Shown: positions 32,129 through 41,143, counted from the first letter of the stretch. The stretch: 64,000 bases of DNA from Salipiger abyssi (GCF_017311415.1 NZ_JAEKIS010000006.1:62001-126000), one strand, 5' to 3'. The notes: generated by a model from the sequence alone, not told the origin. Translations and numbers: made by a program.

Positions 32129-33451
32129 TCAGCCGCGGTCGAGACCGGTGAGGGCGGCGGCAAACTCCTCGGGATCGAAGGGCGCCAAATCGTCGATCTG
32201 CTCGCCCACCCCGATGGCATGGATCGGCAGGCCGAAGCGGTCGGCCAGCGCCACCAGCACACCGCCCTTGGCGGTGCCGTCGAGCTTGGTCATCACCAGC
32301 CCCGAGACATCCGCCACCTGACGGAAGATATCCACCTGATTGAGCGCGTTCTGCCCGGTGGTCGCATCCAGCACCAGCAGCGTGTTATGCGGCGCATCCG
32401 GGTCTTTCTTGCGGATGACGCGGACGATCTTGGCCAGCTCCTCCATCAGATCCTGCCGGTTCTGCAAACGCCCGGCGGTGTCGATCATCAGCAGATCGGC
32501 ACCCTCGGCCTGCGCCTTGGTCATCGCGTCGAAGGCAAGGCTCGCCGGGTCCGAGCCCTCGGGCGCGGTCAGCACCGGCACGCCGGCGCGTTCTCCCCAG
32601 ACCTGAAGCTGTTCGACGGCGGCGGCGCGGAACGTGTCGCCGGCGGCGATCACCACGGATTTGCCGGCGGCGCGGAACTGGCTCGCCAGCTTGCCGATGG
32701 TGGTGGTCTTGCCGGAGCCGTTGACACCCACGACCAGCACCACCTGCGGTTTCTTCGGATAGAGCGGCAGCGGGCGGGCGACGGGCTCCATGATGCGGGC
32801 GACCTCGCCGGCCAGAAGCTGCTTGATCTCCTCGGTGGAGACGCGCTTGCCATAGCGCCCCTCGGCGATATTGGAACTCACCCGCAGTGCGGTGTCGACG
32901 CCCATGTCGGAGGCGATGAGCAGCTCCTCCAGGCTTTCCAGCATCTCGTCGTCGAGCGCGCGGCGCAGCACCGGGGCGTCCGGCGTCTCTCGACCGAGCA
33001 GACGGCCCAGCAGGCCGGGTTTGCGGCTCTCGGTGGGGGGGCCGGTCGGTGTCTCCGGCGGCGGCGCGATCGGGCTGGGATCGAGCGGCGCGGGCATTTC
33101 CTCGGGCAAGGGCGGCGCGATCTCCGGCGCGGGCTCGGGGATCGGATCGGCGGGCGGCACCACATCCGGGCCGGGCCCGGGCGCGGGCTCCGTGCCGGGC
33201 AGGTCCGGCGCCGGATCCTGCGCGGGGGGCACCTCCTCGGGCGCCCCCGGGGGCACCTCTTCGGGGCGGCCCGGAACCTCTTCCGGCGCAGGCGGCGTCT
33301 CGACCGGCGGCGGCGGCACGTCGTCGGGGCGTTCGGGTGTCGGATCGGGCGCGTCTTCGCTGCCGCCCTCCTGCACGATGGCGTCGAGGCCTTCCTCGAG
33401 TTTCGAGGAGGATTTGAACAGCTTGCTCTTGAGCTTGCCGAAGAATGACAT
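32129..33451 (-). CDS. ftsY: Signal recognition particle receptor FtsY
   Basis: This 440-residue SRP GTPase targets ribosome-nascent chains to the membrane. After the basic MSFFGKLKSKLFKSSSK there is an unusually proline/glutamate-rich A domain (about 30-150) with recurring PEEVP units. The NG domain follows: GVNGSGKTTT, GDTFRAAA, the IDTAGR motif and TKLDGTAKGG. The A domain is variable across bacteria; its composition here is extreme but the GTPase is intact. It faces mgtC across the twin palindromes. Confidence 0.96.
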   Translation of the reverse strand: MSFFGKLKSKLFKSSSKLEEGLDAIVQEGGSEDAPDPTPERPDDVPPPPVETPPAPEEVPGRPEEVPPGAPEEVPPAQDPAPDLPGTEPAPGPGPDVVPPADPIPEPAPEIAPPLPEEMPAPLDPSPIAPPPETPTGPPTESRKPGLLGRLLGRETPDAPVLRRALDDEMLESLEELLIASDMGVDTALRVSSNIAEGRYGKRVSTEEIKQLLAGEVARIMEPVARPLPLYPKKPQVVLVVGVNGSGKTTTIGKLASQFRAAGKSVVIAAGDTFRAAAVEQLQVWGERAGVPVLTAPEGSDPASLAFDAMTKAQAEGADLLMIDTAGRLQNRQDLMEELAKIVRVIRKKDPDAPHNTLLVLDATTGQNALNQVDIFRQVADVSGLVMTKLDGTAKGGVLVALADRFGLPIHAIGVGEQIDDLAPFDPEEFAAALTGLDRG

Positions 33452-33551
33452 GGACCGGACCCTTCACCTGCCGTGCTACCCACCTAATACGCCGCCGCCC
33501 CGGTGAAAAGTGTGAGTTGACCTCCGCGCGCCGCCGGGGCCAAGTGATCGC

Positions 33552-34457
33552 ATGTGGCGGGTGGCAATGCTTTTCGGGTTTCTGATACTGGCGGCGCCGC
33601 TGCGGGCCGGCGCGCTGCCGCCGCTTTCCGAGCCCGGCACGCTCTGTTCGCGCGGCGCGTTCGGCCCGGTATTGTGCATCCGCCCCAGCCAGACGGTATT
33701 CGACACCTGCCAGGCCATCGAGCGCTTTGCCCTGCGCCACGGGGTCGATCCGGGGTTCTTCGCCCGGCTGCTCTGGCAGGAAAGCCGCTTTGATCCGAAC
33801 GCGCGCAGCCATGCCAACGCCCAGGGCATCGCGCAGTTCATCCCCTCCACCGCCGCGCTGCGCGGGCTGACCGATGCCTATAACCCCGCCGAGGCGATGG
33901 AGTATTCCGCCGAATATCTCGGCGAGCTGCGGCGGCGCTACGGCAATCACGGGCTGGCGGCGGTGGCCTATAACGGCGGCGAGCGGCGCGCCGATGCGCT
34001 GGTCGCAAGCGGCGCGTCGCTGCCGCGCGAGACGGTGAACTACGTGCGCATCATCACCGGGCTGCCCGCCGAGACCTGGGCCGAAGCGCCGCCCGAGACG
34101 CATGATTTCAGCCTCCAGCCCGGCAAGCCCTTTGCCCCGTCCTGCCATGCGCTCGCCCGCGACCGGCGCCTGACCGCCTATCCCGCGCCTGTGCCCGATC
34201 TGAAGCGCTGGGGCGTGCAGCTCGCCTTCGGCACCACCAAGGCGCGCGCGCTGGAGCAGTACCGCGCCCGCACAAGGCGCTGCGCCGCGCTGGTCGCGGG
34301 CGAGGAGCCGGATCTGGTCTGGCAGAAGAGCCGCGCGAGCCCGAAGGGCGGCTACTGGATGGCGCGGATCGGACGCGACGACCGCGATACCGCCTGGCGG
34401 TATTGTACGAAGCTCAAAGCGCAGGGCTGCGTCTGCGCGGTTTATGGCAATCGCTGA
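33552..34457 (+). CDS. Lytic transglycosylase (SLT domain) with C-terminal SPOR-like region
   Basis: This 301-residue exported protein has a signal peptide ending near RAGA. The SLT fold shows the catalytic Glu in LLWQESRFDP, then NAQGIAQFIPSTAA and AVAYNGG. The C-terminal about 90 residues (WGVQLAFGTTKARALEQYR.. and ..CVCAVYGNR) resemble a SPOR domain that binds denuded glycan at the septum. It cleaves peptidoglycan in the periplasm. ATG 33552 gives a good signal peptide; ATG 33567 could also serve. Confidence 0.87.
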   Translation: MWRVAMLFGFLILAAPLRAGALPPLSEPGTLCSRGAFGPVLCIRPSQTVFDTCQAIERFALRHGVDPGFFARLLWQESRFDPNARSHANAQGIAQFIPSTAALRGLTDAYNPAEAMEYSAEYLGELRRRYGNHGLAAVAYNGGERRADALVASGASLPRETVNYVRIITGLPAETWAEAPPETHDFSLQPGKPFAPSCHALARDRRLTAYPAPVPDLKRWGVQLAFGTTKARALEQYRARTRRCAALVAGEEPDLVWQKSRASPKGGYWMARIGRDDRDTAWRYCTKLKAQGCVCAVYGNR

Positions 34458-34466
34458 GCGCCGAGG

Positions 34467-34907
34467 TCAGCCCATGGCCGCGGCGGTGGCCCAGGCCAGC
34501 ACCAGATAGCGCCCCGTCTTGGCCGCGCTCACCAGCACCAGAAACACCAGCCAGTGGGTGCGCATGATCCCCGCGACCACGGTAAAGGCATCGCCCAGCG
34601 GCGCCCAGCTCAGCAGCAGCGTCCAGACGCCCCAGCGGGCGTAGAAACGCTGCGCCCTGTCGAGCTGCGCCTCGCTGGCCGGAAACCAGCGACGGTGACG
34701 GAAATGCTCGACCCAGAGACCCAGCAGGTAATTGACGACGGCGCCGAGAATATTGCCGATGCTTGCCACCAGCACGATCGCCGGCAGCGGCGCCGCCTGC
34801 CCCAGCTGCATCCCGACGAAAACCACCTCGGACTGGAACGGCAGGATCGTGGCAGCCCCGAAGGCCGCAAGAAAGAGGCCGCCTAGCGCGGCGGCCTCAG
34901 ATACCAT
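34467..34907 (-). CDS. YqaA/DedA-family membrane protein
   Basis: This 146-residue inner-membrane protein of the SNARE-associated/YqaA group shows ATILPFQSEVVFVGM, GNILGAVVNYLLG and WAPLGDAFTVVAG. DedA relatives are implicated in lipid flipping and membrane homeostasis. It is convergent with the transglycosylase gene, only 9 bp apart. Function is inferred at family level only. Confidence 0.85.
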   Translation of the reverse strand: MVSEAAALGGLFLAAFGAATILPFQSEVVFVGMQLGQAAPLPAIVLVASIGNILGAVVNYLLGLWVEHFRHRRWFPASEAQLDRAQRFYARWGVWTLLLSWAPLGDAFTVVAGIMRTHWLVFLVLVSAAKTGRYLVLAWATAAAMG

Positions 34908-34949
34908 GTGCGGGGGCCCTCATCCCCATGACGCCCCCACCCGATACTC

Positions 34950-35522
34950 TCAATGGCCGCTGGCGACCTCGAAATTACGCTCTGCCTGTTGCTCGCGCGG
35001 CGGACGGCCGATGACTTCGCGCAGCTCGTCGAGCTCGATGAAGTTGTCGGCCTGGCGGCGCAGCTCGTCGGCGATCATCGGCGGCTGGCTGCGGATGGTC
35101 GAGACCACCGAAACCCGCACGCCCTGGCGCTGAAGGCTCTCCACCAGCGGGCGGAAATCGCCGTCACCGGAGAACAGCACGATGTGATCGACGCGCGGGG
35201 CCAGCTCCATGGCATCGACCGTGAGTTCGATGTCCATATTGCCCTTCACCTTACGGCGGCCCTGGCTATCGGTATATTCCTTGGCGGGCTTCGTCACCAT
35301 CGTGAAACCGTTGTAATGAAGCCAGTCCACCAGCGGGCGGATCGGCGAATACTCGTCATTTTCCAGCAGAGCGGTATAGTAAAATGCGCGCACCATCTTA
35401 CCACGGCGCACGAATTCCTGGCGCAGCAGCTTATAGTCGATGTCGAACCCGAGCGCCTTGGCGGCAGCGTACAGATTCGACCCGTCTATGAACAGCGCCA
35501 GCCGTTCGTCCTTGTAAAACAT
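34950..35522 (-). CDS. NYN-domain (LabA/DUF88) predicted ribonuclease
   Basis: This 190-residue PIN-like protein has conserved acidic positions in LALFIDGSN, KGNMDIELTVDAM and LFSGDGDF, the expected metal-binding set for NYN nucleases. RNA is the usual substrate. ATG 35522 has AAGGA upstream. It is divergent from folK. A role in RNA turnover is family inference; no partner gene is nearby. Confidence 0.88.
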   Translation of the reverse strand: MFYKDERLALFIDGSNLYAAAKALGFDIDYKLLRQEFVRRGKMVRAFYYTALLENDEYSPIRPLVDWLHYNGFTMVTKPAKEYTDSQGRRKVKGNMDIELTVDAMELAPRVDHIVLFSGDGDFRPLVESLQRQGVRVSVVSTIRSQPPMIADELRRQADNFIELDELREVIGRPPREQQAERNFEVASGH

Positions 35523-35542
35523 AAAATGTCCTTTCAGCAATT

Positions 35543-35593
35543 GGACGCGCCCGTGTGTCCGTGAGTGTGTAATATTAAAATTGTAGCGCGTCC
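35543..35593. promoter_or_regulatory. Inverted repeat in the NYN/folK divergent region
   Basis: GGACGCGC (35543-35550) and GCGCGTCC (35586-35593) are exact complements around a 35-bp AT-rich centre (AATATTAAAATTG). This may be the promoter core of one or both genes, or a leader hairpin. Confidence 0.35.
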
Positions 35594-35663
35594 GATCTGC
35601 GGAGATTAAGACTTTTGCGCGGCGTTTCAAGCCGGCATACATAAGAAGAAGGATATCCGAAAC

Positions 35664-36230
35664 TTGCCTTTCGGACAAGAAATCTTGATCGCGCTCGGAG
35701 CGAACCTGCCGTCGCCGGCGGGCGGCCCGGCCGACACGCTGCGCGCCGCGCTGGCCAGCCTGCCCGAACACGGGCTGCGCCTGACCCGGCAGAGCCGGTT
35801 CTACGCAACCCCTTGCTTTCCCGAGGGCGCCGGCCCCGACTACGTCAATGCCTGCGCCGTTCTCGACGGGCCGGACGACCCCGCACAGGTGCTCGCGGCG
35901 CTGCATGCGATCGAGGCGGAACACGGGCGCGCGCGGCTTCAGCGCTGGGGCAGTCGCAGTCTCGATCTCGACTTTCTGGCGATGGGCGACAGGGTTTTGC
36001 CGGACGCGACGTCACAAGCGGCGTGGCGTGCGCTGACGCCAGGGGAACAGCGCACGCGCACCCCTGACAGGCTGATTCTCCCGCATCCACGCCTTCAGGA
36101 CCGCGCCTTCGTGCTGGTGCCGCTCTGCGATGTCGCGCCCGACTGGCGCCACCCTCTGCTCGGCCAGAGCGTGCGCGCGCTCTGCGGGGCCCTGCCCGAG
36201 ACCGACCGCGCTGCCGTCCGGCCGCTCTAG
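35664..36230 (+). CDS. folK: 2-amino-4-hydroxy-6-hydroxymethyldihydropteridine diphosphokinase
   Basis: This 188-residue HPPK adds pyrophosphate to the pterin before dihydropteroate synthesis. It shows IALGANLP, the catalytic RWGSRSLDLDFL and the substrate-binding HPRLQDRAFVLVPL. The start is TTG 35664, after AGAAGGA; no ATG fits. A TTG at 35685 is a shorter alternative. It is followed after 77 bp by rpoZ. Confidence 0.93.
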   Translation: MPFGQEILIALGANLPSPAGGPADTLRAALASLPEHGLRLTRQSRFYATPCFPEGAGPDYVNACAVLDGPDDPAQVLAALHAIEAEHGRARLQRWGSRSLDLDFLAMGDRVLPDATSQAAWRALTPGEQRTRTPDRLILPHPRLQDRAFVLVPLCDVAPDWRHPLLGQSVRALCGALPETDRAAVRPL

Positions 36231-36307
36231 GCGAATCGCGCTTGTATTCCGTGCTTGTGCACGTTAGGAATTCACTTTCTGACGGCTAACCCGATAGGTG
36301 ATCGCAT

Positions 36308-36661
36308 ATGGCCCGCGTGACGGTAGAAGATTGCGTCGACAAGGTTCCCAACCGCTTCGAGCTGGTGATGCTCGCAGCGCATCGCGCCCGCGAGATCTCG
36401 TCCGGCGCCGGGATCACGGTCGAACGCGACAACGACAAGAACCCGGTTGTTGCTCTGCGTGAAATCGCCGAGGAGACCCAGTCCGCCGACGAGCTCAGAG
36501 AGCGTCTGATCGAATCCAACCAGACCCAGATCGAGGTGGACGAGCCCGAAGAGGACAGCATGGCGCTGCTCATGGGTGCCGAGCAGGACAAGCCGGCCGA
36601 TGACGACATGTCGGAAGAAAAGCTCCTGCGCGCGCTGATGGAGGCTCAGGGAGAGAGCTGA
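36308..36661 (+). CDS. rpoZ: DNA-directed RNA polymerase omega subunit
   Basis: This 117-residue omega subunit has the family N-terminus [23 protein letters not shown], and [13 protein letters not shown]. It assists assembly of RNA polymerase and ppGpp binding. The acidic C-terminal extension (from about residue 77) is typical of alphaproteobacteria. It sits 41 bp upstream of the RSH gene, a widespread pairing that links ppGpp synthesis to its target. Confidence 0.96.
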   Translation: MARVTVEDCVDKVPNRFELVMLAAHRAREISSGAGITVERDNDKNPVVALREIAEETQSADELRERLIESNQTQIEVDEPEEDSMALLMGAEQDKPADDDMSEEKLLRALMEAQGES

Positions 36662-36702
36662 GGCCCGCGCCTTATTTTCGGGCCGGGTAAGGATAGGCGC
36701 CC

Positions 36703-38841
36703 ATGATCGCGGCGGAAGACCTGGTTGCGCTGGTCCGCAACTACAACCCCAAGACCAACGAAGAACTCATCCGTGCGGCCTATGATTTCGGCCGCGCGAT
36801 GCATGAGGGGCAGTTCCGCCATTCCGGCGAGCCTTACTTTACCCATCCCGTCGCCGTTGCCGCCATCCTGACCGAGCAGCAGCTCGACGATGCCACGATC
36901 ATCACCGCGCTACTGCACGACACGATCGAGGACACCCGCGCCTCCTACAGCGACATCGCCGAGCGTTTCGGCGAGGATGTTGCCGGGCTGGTCGACGGGG
37001 TGACCAAGCTCACCAACCTTCAGCTCTCCAGTTCCGAGACCAAGCAGGCGGAGAATTTCCGCAAGCTTTTCATAGCGATGTCCAAGGATCTTCGCGTGAT
37101 TCTGGTGAAGCTCGCCGACCGTCTGCACAATATGCGGACGATCAAGGCGATGCGCCCGGAAAAGCAGGTGCAGAAGGCGCGCGAGACCATGGACATCTAT
37201 GCGCCGCTCGCCGGCCGCATGGGCATGCAGTGGATGCGCGAAGAGCTCGAAGACCTCGCCTTCCGGGTGCTGAACCCCGAGGGTCGCGCCTCAATCATCC
37301 GCCGCTTCATCACGCTTCAGAAAGAGGCCGGCGACGTGATCCACCGGATCACCGGCGACATGCGCCACGAGCTGGAAGAGGCCGGCATCGACGCCGAGGT
37401 GTTCGGGCGGGCCAAGAAGCCCTATTCGATCTGGCGCAAGATGCAGGAAAAGGGCATGGGATTTTCCCGCCTCTCCGACATCTACGGCTTTCGCGTCATC
37501 ACCCGCAACGAGATGGACTGCTACCGCGCGCTGGGGGTGATCCACCAGCGCTGGCGCTCGGTTCCGGGGCGGTTCAAGGACTATATCAGCCAGCCGAAAT
37601 CCAACGGCTACCGCTCGATCCACACCACCGTGTCGGGCCGCGACGGCAAGCGCGTGGAGGTGCAGATCCGCACCCGCCAGATGCATGAGGTCGCCGAGAC
37701 CGGGGTGGCGGCGCACTGGTCCTATCGCGACGGCGAGCGCGCCGAGAACCCCTTTGCCGTCGACCCCGCCAAATGGATCGCCTCGCTGACCGAGCAGTTC
37801 GACGCCGAGCAGGATCATGACGAGTTCCTCGAAGCGGTGAAGCTCGAGATGTATTCGGACAAGGTGTTCTGCTTCACCCCCAAAGGCGATGTGGTCAAGC
37901 TGCCGCGCGGTGCGACGCCGCTGGATTATGCCTATGCGATCCACACCCGCATCGGCTCGGCCTGCGTCGGCGCCAAGGTCGACGGTATCCGTGTGCCGCT
38001 CTGGACCCGGCTGAAGAACGGCCAGTCGGTCGAGATCATCACCGCCGAGGGCCAGACCCCGCAGGCCACCTGGCTCGACATCGCCACCACCGGCAAGGCC
38101 CGCACCGCGATCCGCCGGGCGCTGCGCGAGGCCGGGCGCGAACGTTTCATCAAGCTCGGCAACGAGCTGGCGCGCTCTGCCTTCGAGCATGTGGGCAAGA
38201 AGGCCACCGACAAGGTGCTTGAGAAAGCCGCCCAAACCCTGCGGCTCGACGACAAGGACGAGCTGCTGGCACGGCTCGGCAGCGCCGAGCTTACCTCGCG
38301 CGAGGTGGTGCACGCGGTCTATCCCGATCTCGGCCCCGGCGACGAGGCAGAGGTCGAGGCGCATCGCGCGGTGATCGGGCTCGAGGCCGGCACCGGCTTT
38401 ACCCGCGCGCGCTGCTGCCAGCCCCTGCCCGGCGAGCGTATCATCGGGATCACCCATCGCGGCAAGGGCGTGACCGTGCACACGATCGACTGCGAGTCGC
38501 TGGCCGCCTACGAGGATCAGCCCGACCGCTGGCTCGACCTGCGTTGGGCCGAGGGCACGCATCCGGCTGCCTATGATGTAACCCTGGAACTAACCATAGG
38601 GAACGATACCGGGGTTCTGGGCCGCGTTTGCACCTTGATCGGCGAACGCTTGGCCAATATCTCGGACATGACCTTCGTCGACCGGAAGCCCGACTTTTTC
38701 CGGATCCGGATGGATGTCGAGTTTCGCGATGCCGAGCATTTGCACTCGGTGATCTCGGCGCTCGAGGCCGAAAGCGACGTCGCCTCGGTGCACCGGCGCC
38801 GGGATGCCTCGCTGGCGGCGATTCCGGCGGCGGCCGAATAG
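36703..38841 (+). CDS. Bifunctional (p)ppGpp synthetase/hydrolase (RSH)
   Basis: This 712-residue RelA/SpoT homolog makes and degrades (p)ppGpp. The HD hydrolase is at about 30-190 (HPVAVAAIL, LLHDTIEDT, KLADRLHNMRT). The synthetase is at about 220-350 (YGFRVITRNEMDCYRALG, GYRSIHTTV). TGS (VFCFTPKGDVVKLPRGATPLDYAYAIHT) and a C-terminal ACT domain follow. Conserved hydrolase residues indicate it is not a pure synthetase. Such genes are named relA, spoT or rsh in this group, so the symbol is left empty. Confidence 0.95.
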   Translation: MIAAEDLVALVRNYNPKTNEELIRAAYDFGRAMHEGQFRHSGEPYFTHPVAVAAILTEQQLDDATIITALLHDTIEDTRASYSDIAERFGEDVAGLVDGVTKLTNLQLSSSETKQAENFRKLFIAMSKDLRVILVKLADRLHNMRTIKAMRPEKQVQKARETMDIYAPLAGRMGMQWMREELEDLAFRVLNPEGRASIIRRFITLQKEAGDVIHRITGDMRHELEEAGIDAEVFGRAKKPYSIWRKMQEKGMGFSRLSDIYGFRVITRNEMDCYRALGVIHQRWRSVPGRFKDYISQPKSNGYRSIHTTVSGRDGKRVEVQIRTRQMHEVAETGVAAHWSYRDGERAENPFAVDPAKWIASLTEQFDAEQDHDEFLEAVKLEMYSDKVFCFTPKGDVVKLPRGATPLDYAYAIHTRIGSACVGAKVDGIRVPLWTRLKNGQSVEIITAEGQTPQATWLDIATTGKARTAIRRALREAGRERFIKLGNELARSAFEHVGKKATDKVLEKAAQTLRLDDKDELLARLGSAELTSREVVHAVYPDLGPGDEAEVEAHRAVIGLEAGTGFTRARCCQPLPGERIIGITHRGKGVTVHTIDCESLAAYEDQPDRWLDLRWAEGTHPAAYDVTLELTIGNDTGVLGRVCTLIGERLANISDMTFVDRKPDFFRIRMDVEFRDAEHLHSVISALEAESDVASVHRRRDASLAAIPAAAE

Positions 38842-38919
38842 GATACGCGGCTGCGCGCGGTCGCGACATATGGAACGCGCGGCCCGTCGCGGTCGCGGCA
38901 GAACGGACGGAACTGACCT

Positions 38920-39573
38920 TTGGTCTTCAAACGCCGCGACAGACGACCTTTCTGGAGGATCGTACTGGAGTTGTTCTGGCCGCGCGGCGGCTGGGGCCGT
39001 GCAGCGCGCTATGTTCAGCACCGGCTGCACCGCCTGCCCGATCCGCCCGAAAGGATCGCCCGCGGGATCTTTGCCGGGGTCTTCACCACCTTCACCCCGT
39101 TCTACGGGCTGCATTTCGTCATCGCCGGCACGCTCGCCTGGATCCTGCGCGGTAATATCGTCGCGGCGCTGCTCGGCACCTTCTTCGGCAACCCGCTGAC
39201 CTATGTGCCCATCGCCATCGCCTCGCTACGCACCGGCTACTGGCTGCTGGGAATCGACCGCCACGAGCCGCATCACAAGACCCTGCTTCAGAACTTCTCG
39301 GATGCGGGCAGCGATCTGTGGAACAACCTCGTCGCGCTGGTCACCGGCAATCCGACCGACTGGACGGAGCTGATGGTGTTCTACGACAAGGTCTTTTATC
39401 CCTACATGATCGGCGGCATCCTGCCCGGTATCATCACCGCGCTGGTGGCCTATTACCTGAGCGTGCCGGTCATCCGCGCTTATCAGAACCGCCGCCGCGG
39501 GGTGCTCAAGGCCAAGCTGGCGGCGCTGAAGAAAAAGAAGAAACAGGCCGAGAACGGCGCGCCGCCGGAGTGA
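38920..39573 (+). CDS. DUF2062 membrane protein
   Basis: This 217-residue protein has a hydrophobic centre (RGIFAGVFTTFTPFYGLHF, GTFFGNPLTY) and C-terminal helices, ending in a Lys-rich tail KLAALKKKKKQ. DUF2062 proteins are inner-membrane proteins of unknown function, frequently near RSH or lipid genes. The start is TTG 38920 after GGACGGA; no ATG fits the family N-terminus. Confidence 0.83.
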   Translation: MVFKRRDRRPFWRIVLELFWPRGGWGRAARYVQHRLHRLPDPPERIARGIFAGVFTTFTPFYGLHFVIAGTLAWILRGNIVAALLGTFFGNPLTYVPIAIASLRTGYWLLGIDRHEPHHKTLLQNFSDAGSDLWNNLVALVTGNPTDWTELMVFYDKVFYPYMIGGILPGIITALVAYYLSVPVIRAYQNRRRGVLKAKLAALKKKKKQAENGAPPE

Positions 39574-39616
39574 GGGCGCGCGCCGCAACCGCAGCGGGAG
39601 GGGAGGCCCGAAGCCC

Positions 39617-39970
39617 ATGCGCCTGGTATTGCTCGTCGCCCTGACCATGACGGCCTTTGCCGCCAATTCGCTGCTGAACCGCGCGGCGCTGGCCTCGGGC
39701 GGCATCGACGCGGTGAGCTTTGGCACGCTGCGGCTGCTCTCGGGCGCGGTCACCTCGGGGCTGGGCTATGCGCTCTGGTACGCGCTGCTACCGCGCATCC
39801 CGGGCTCGGTCGCGGCGGTGGCGCAGCTCACGGTGCCGGTGATCGCCATGGCCGGCGGCATGGTGTTTCTCGGCGAGGCGCTCACCGCGCGCTTTTCCCT
39901 CGCGGCGCTGCTGGTGCTGGGCGGTGTGGCGGTGTCGGTGATCCCCTGGCCACCACGCCGGGCGGCCTGA
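39617..39970 (+). CDS. Miniature EamA/DMT-type membrane protein, probably internally deleted
   Basis: Only 117 residues, whereas EamA transporters have about 290 with ten helices in two repeats. Residues 1-48 match the start of the first repeat (AFAANSLLNRAALASGG, SFGTLRLLSGAV). Residues 49-117 match the end of the second repeat (GLGYALWYALLPRIPG, LTVPVIAMAGGMVFLGEALT). The join falls at SGAVTSG, a stretch resembling sequence in both halves, so an in-frame deletion by short homology is likely. Four helices remain, as in SMR pumps. It may be a remnant or a working minimal protein. Confidence 0.65.
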   Translation: MRLVLLVALTMTAFAANSLLNRAALASGGIDAVSFGTLRLLSGAVTSGLGYALWYALLPRIPGSVAAVAQLTVPVIAMAGGMVFLGEALTARFSLAALLVLGGVAVSVIPWPPRRAA

Positions 39971-40038
39971 ACCGCGCCGCATGGTGCCCTGCCCCGCTCG
40001 CGTGCTAGAACGCTCCGAAAGCCAGGGAGACGGCAGGC

Positions 40039-41064
40039 ATGGCGCGGTTCGTGATCGCAACGCTGGGAATGGTGGGCGCGCTGGGTCTGGCGCTCTGGCT
40101 CGGCGGGCTCTGGACGCTGCTCGCCCTGCTCTACATCACCGTCTTTACCTTTTTCCTCGACCGCATCGCGGCACTGGCCGCCCCCGACCGGCCCGACAGC
40201 GAGTTTCCGGCGGGAGACGGGCTCGCCGCGCTGCTCGGGCTGGTGCATTTCCCGCTGCTCTATGCCGGGGTCTGGGCGGTGGCCGGCGCCGGCGGGCAAA
40301 GCGCGGCGGAACGGGTCGCGCTGTTCTTTGCCCTGGCGCTGTTCTTTGGGCAGGTGAGCAATTCCAACGCGCATGAGCTCATTCATCGCGGCAGCCGGCG
40401 GTTGCACCGGCTGGGTGTCGCGGTCTATTGCTCACTGCTTTTCGGACATCACGTCTCGGCGCATCTGCGGGTGCATCACATCCACGCCGCCACGCCTCAG
40501 GATCCCAACTCGGCGCCGCTGGGGCAGAGCTACTACGCCTTTGCCCCGTGCGCATGGATCGGCAGTTTCCGCGCCGGGCTGCGCGCCGAGACCGCGCGGC
40601 GCGCCCGCACCGGCAAGGCACGCGGCTGGCATCCCTACCTCACCTACGGCGCCGGCGCGGCGCTGTCGCTAGCGCTCGCCACGACGGTCGCGGGCTGGGC
40701 CGGGCTGCTGGCGCTGCTGGGGCTGGCGGCCTATGCGCAGGCGCAACTGCTGCTTTCGGATTACGTGCAGCATTACGGGCTGCGCCGACGCGCGCGAGAC
40801 GCCGGGCGCTACGAGCCGGTGGGGCCGCAGCATAGCTGGAACGCGCCGCACGGGTTTTCCTCGGCGCTGATGCTGAACGCGCCGCGCCATTCCGACCATC
40901 ACGCGCATCCGGCGCGCCCCTATCCGGGGCTGGAGCTCGACCGGGCAGAGATGCCGATCCTGCCGCAATCGCTGCCGGTCATGGCGGTGCTGGCATTGCT
41001 GCCGCCGGTATGGCGCCGACTGATGGACCGCCGGGCGCAACGCTGGCAGGCGGAGACGCTCTAA
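40039..41064 (+). CDS. Integral-membrane alkane hydroxylase/fatty acid desaturase-like diiron enzyme (AlkB family)
   Basis: This 341-residue membrane protein has about six helices and the eight-histidine boxes of AlkB-type monooxygenases: NAHELIHRG, HHVSAHLRVHHIHAAT and a last box NAPRHSDHHAHP, plus LSDYVQHYGL. It should hydroxylate terminal alkyl chains using oxygen and rubredoxin. No rubredoxin or reductase gene is next to it. It ends 14 bp before a strong terminator. Real substrate unknown; alkanes or fatty chains are likely. Confidence 0.88.
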   Translation: MARFVIATLGMVGALGLALWLGGLWTLLALLYITVFTFFLDRIAALAAPDRPDSEFPAGDGLAALLGLVHFPLLYAGVWAVAGAGGQSAAERVALFFALALFFGQVSNSNAHELIHRGSRRLHRLGVAVYCSLLFGHHVSAHLRVHHIHAATPQDPNSAPLGQSYYAFAPCAWIGSFRAGLRAETARRARTGKARGWHPYLTYGAGAALSLALATTVAGWAGLLALLGLAAYAQAQLLLSDYVQHYGLRRRARDAGRYEPVGPQHSWNAPHGFSSALMLNAPRHSDHHAHPARPYPGLELDRAEMPILPQSLPVMAVLALLPPVWRRLMDRRAQRWQAETL

Positions 41065-41078
41065 GGCGCCGGAAACGG

Positions 41079-41104
41079 AAAAGCAGCCCCGAGGGGCTGC
41101 TTTT
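41079..41104. terminator. Bidirectional terminator between AlkB-like gene and four-Cys protein gene
   Basis: AAAAGCAGCCCC-GA-GGGGCTGCTTTT: 12-bp exact stem flanked by A/T runs, so TTTT follows the GC stem on both strands. Best classical terminator of the window. Confidence 0.92.
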
Positions 41105-41143
41105 GTGGGGATACATTGACACTCGTTAAACGCTTCGTGCGCT

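Noticed and set aside
33552-33566. Alternative downstream start for the lytic transglycosylase
   Set aside because: ATG 33567 would also give a signal peptide, but the upstream ATG adds the basic n-region (MWRVA); kept as the preferred start with low certainty.
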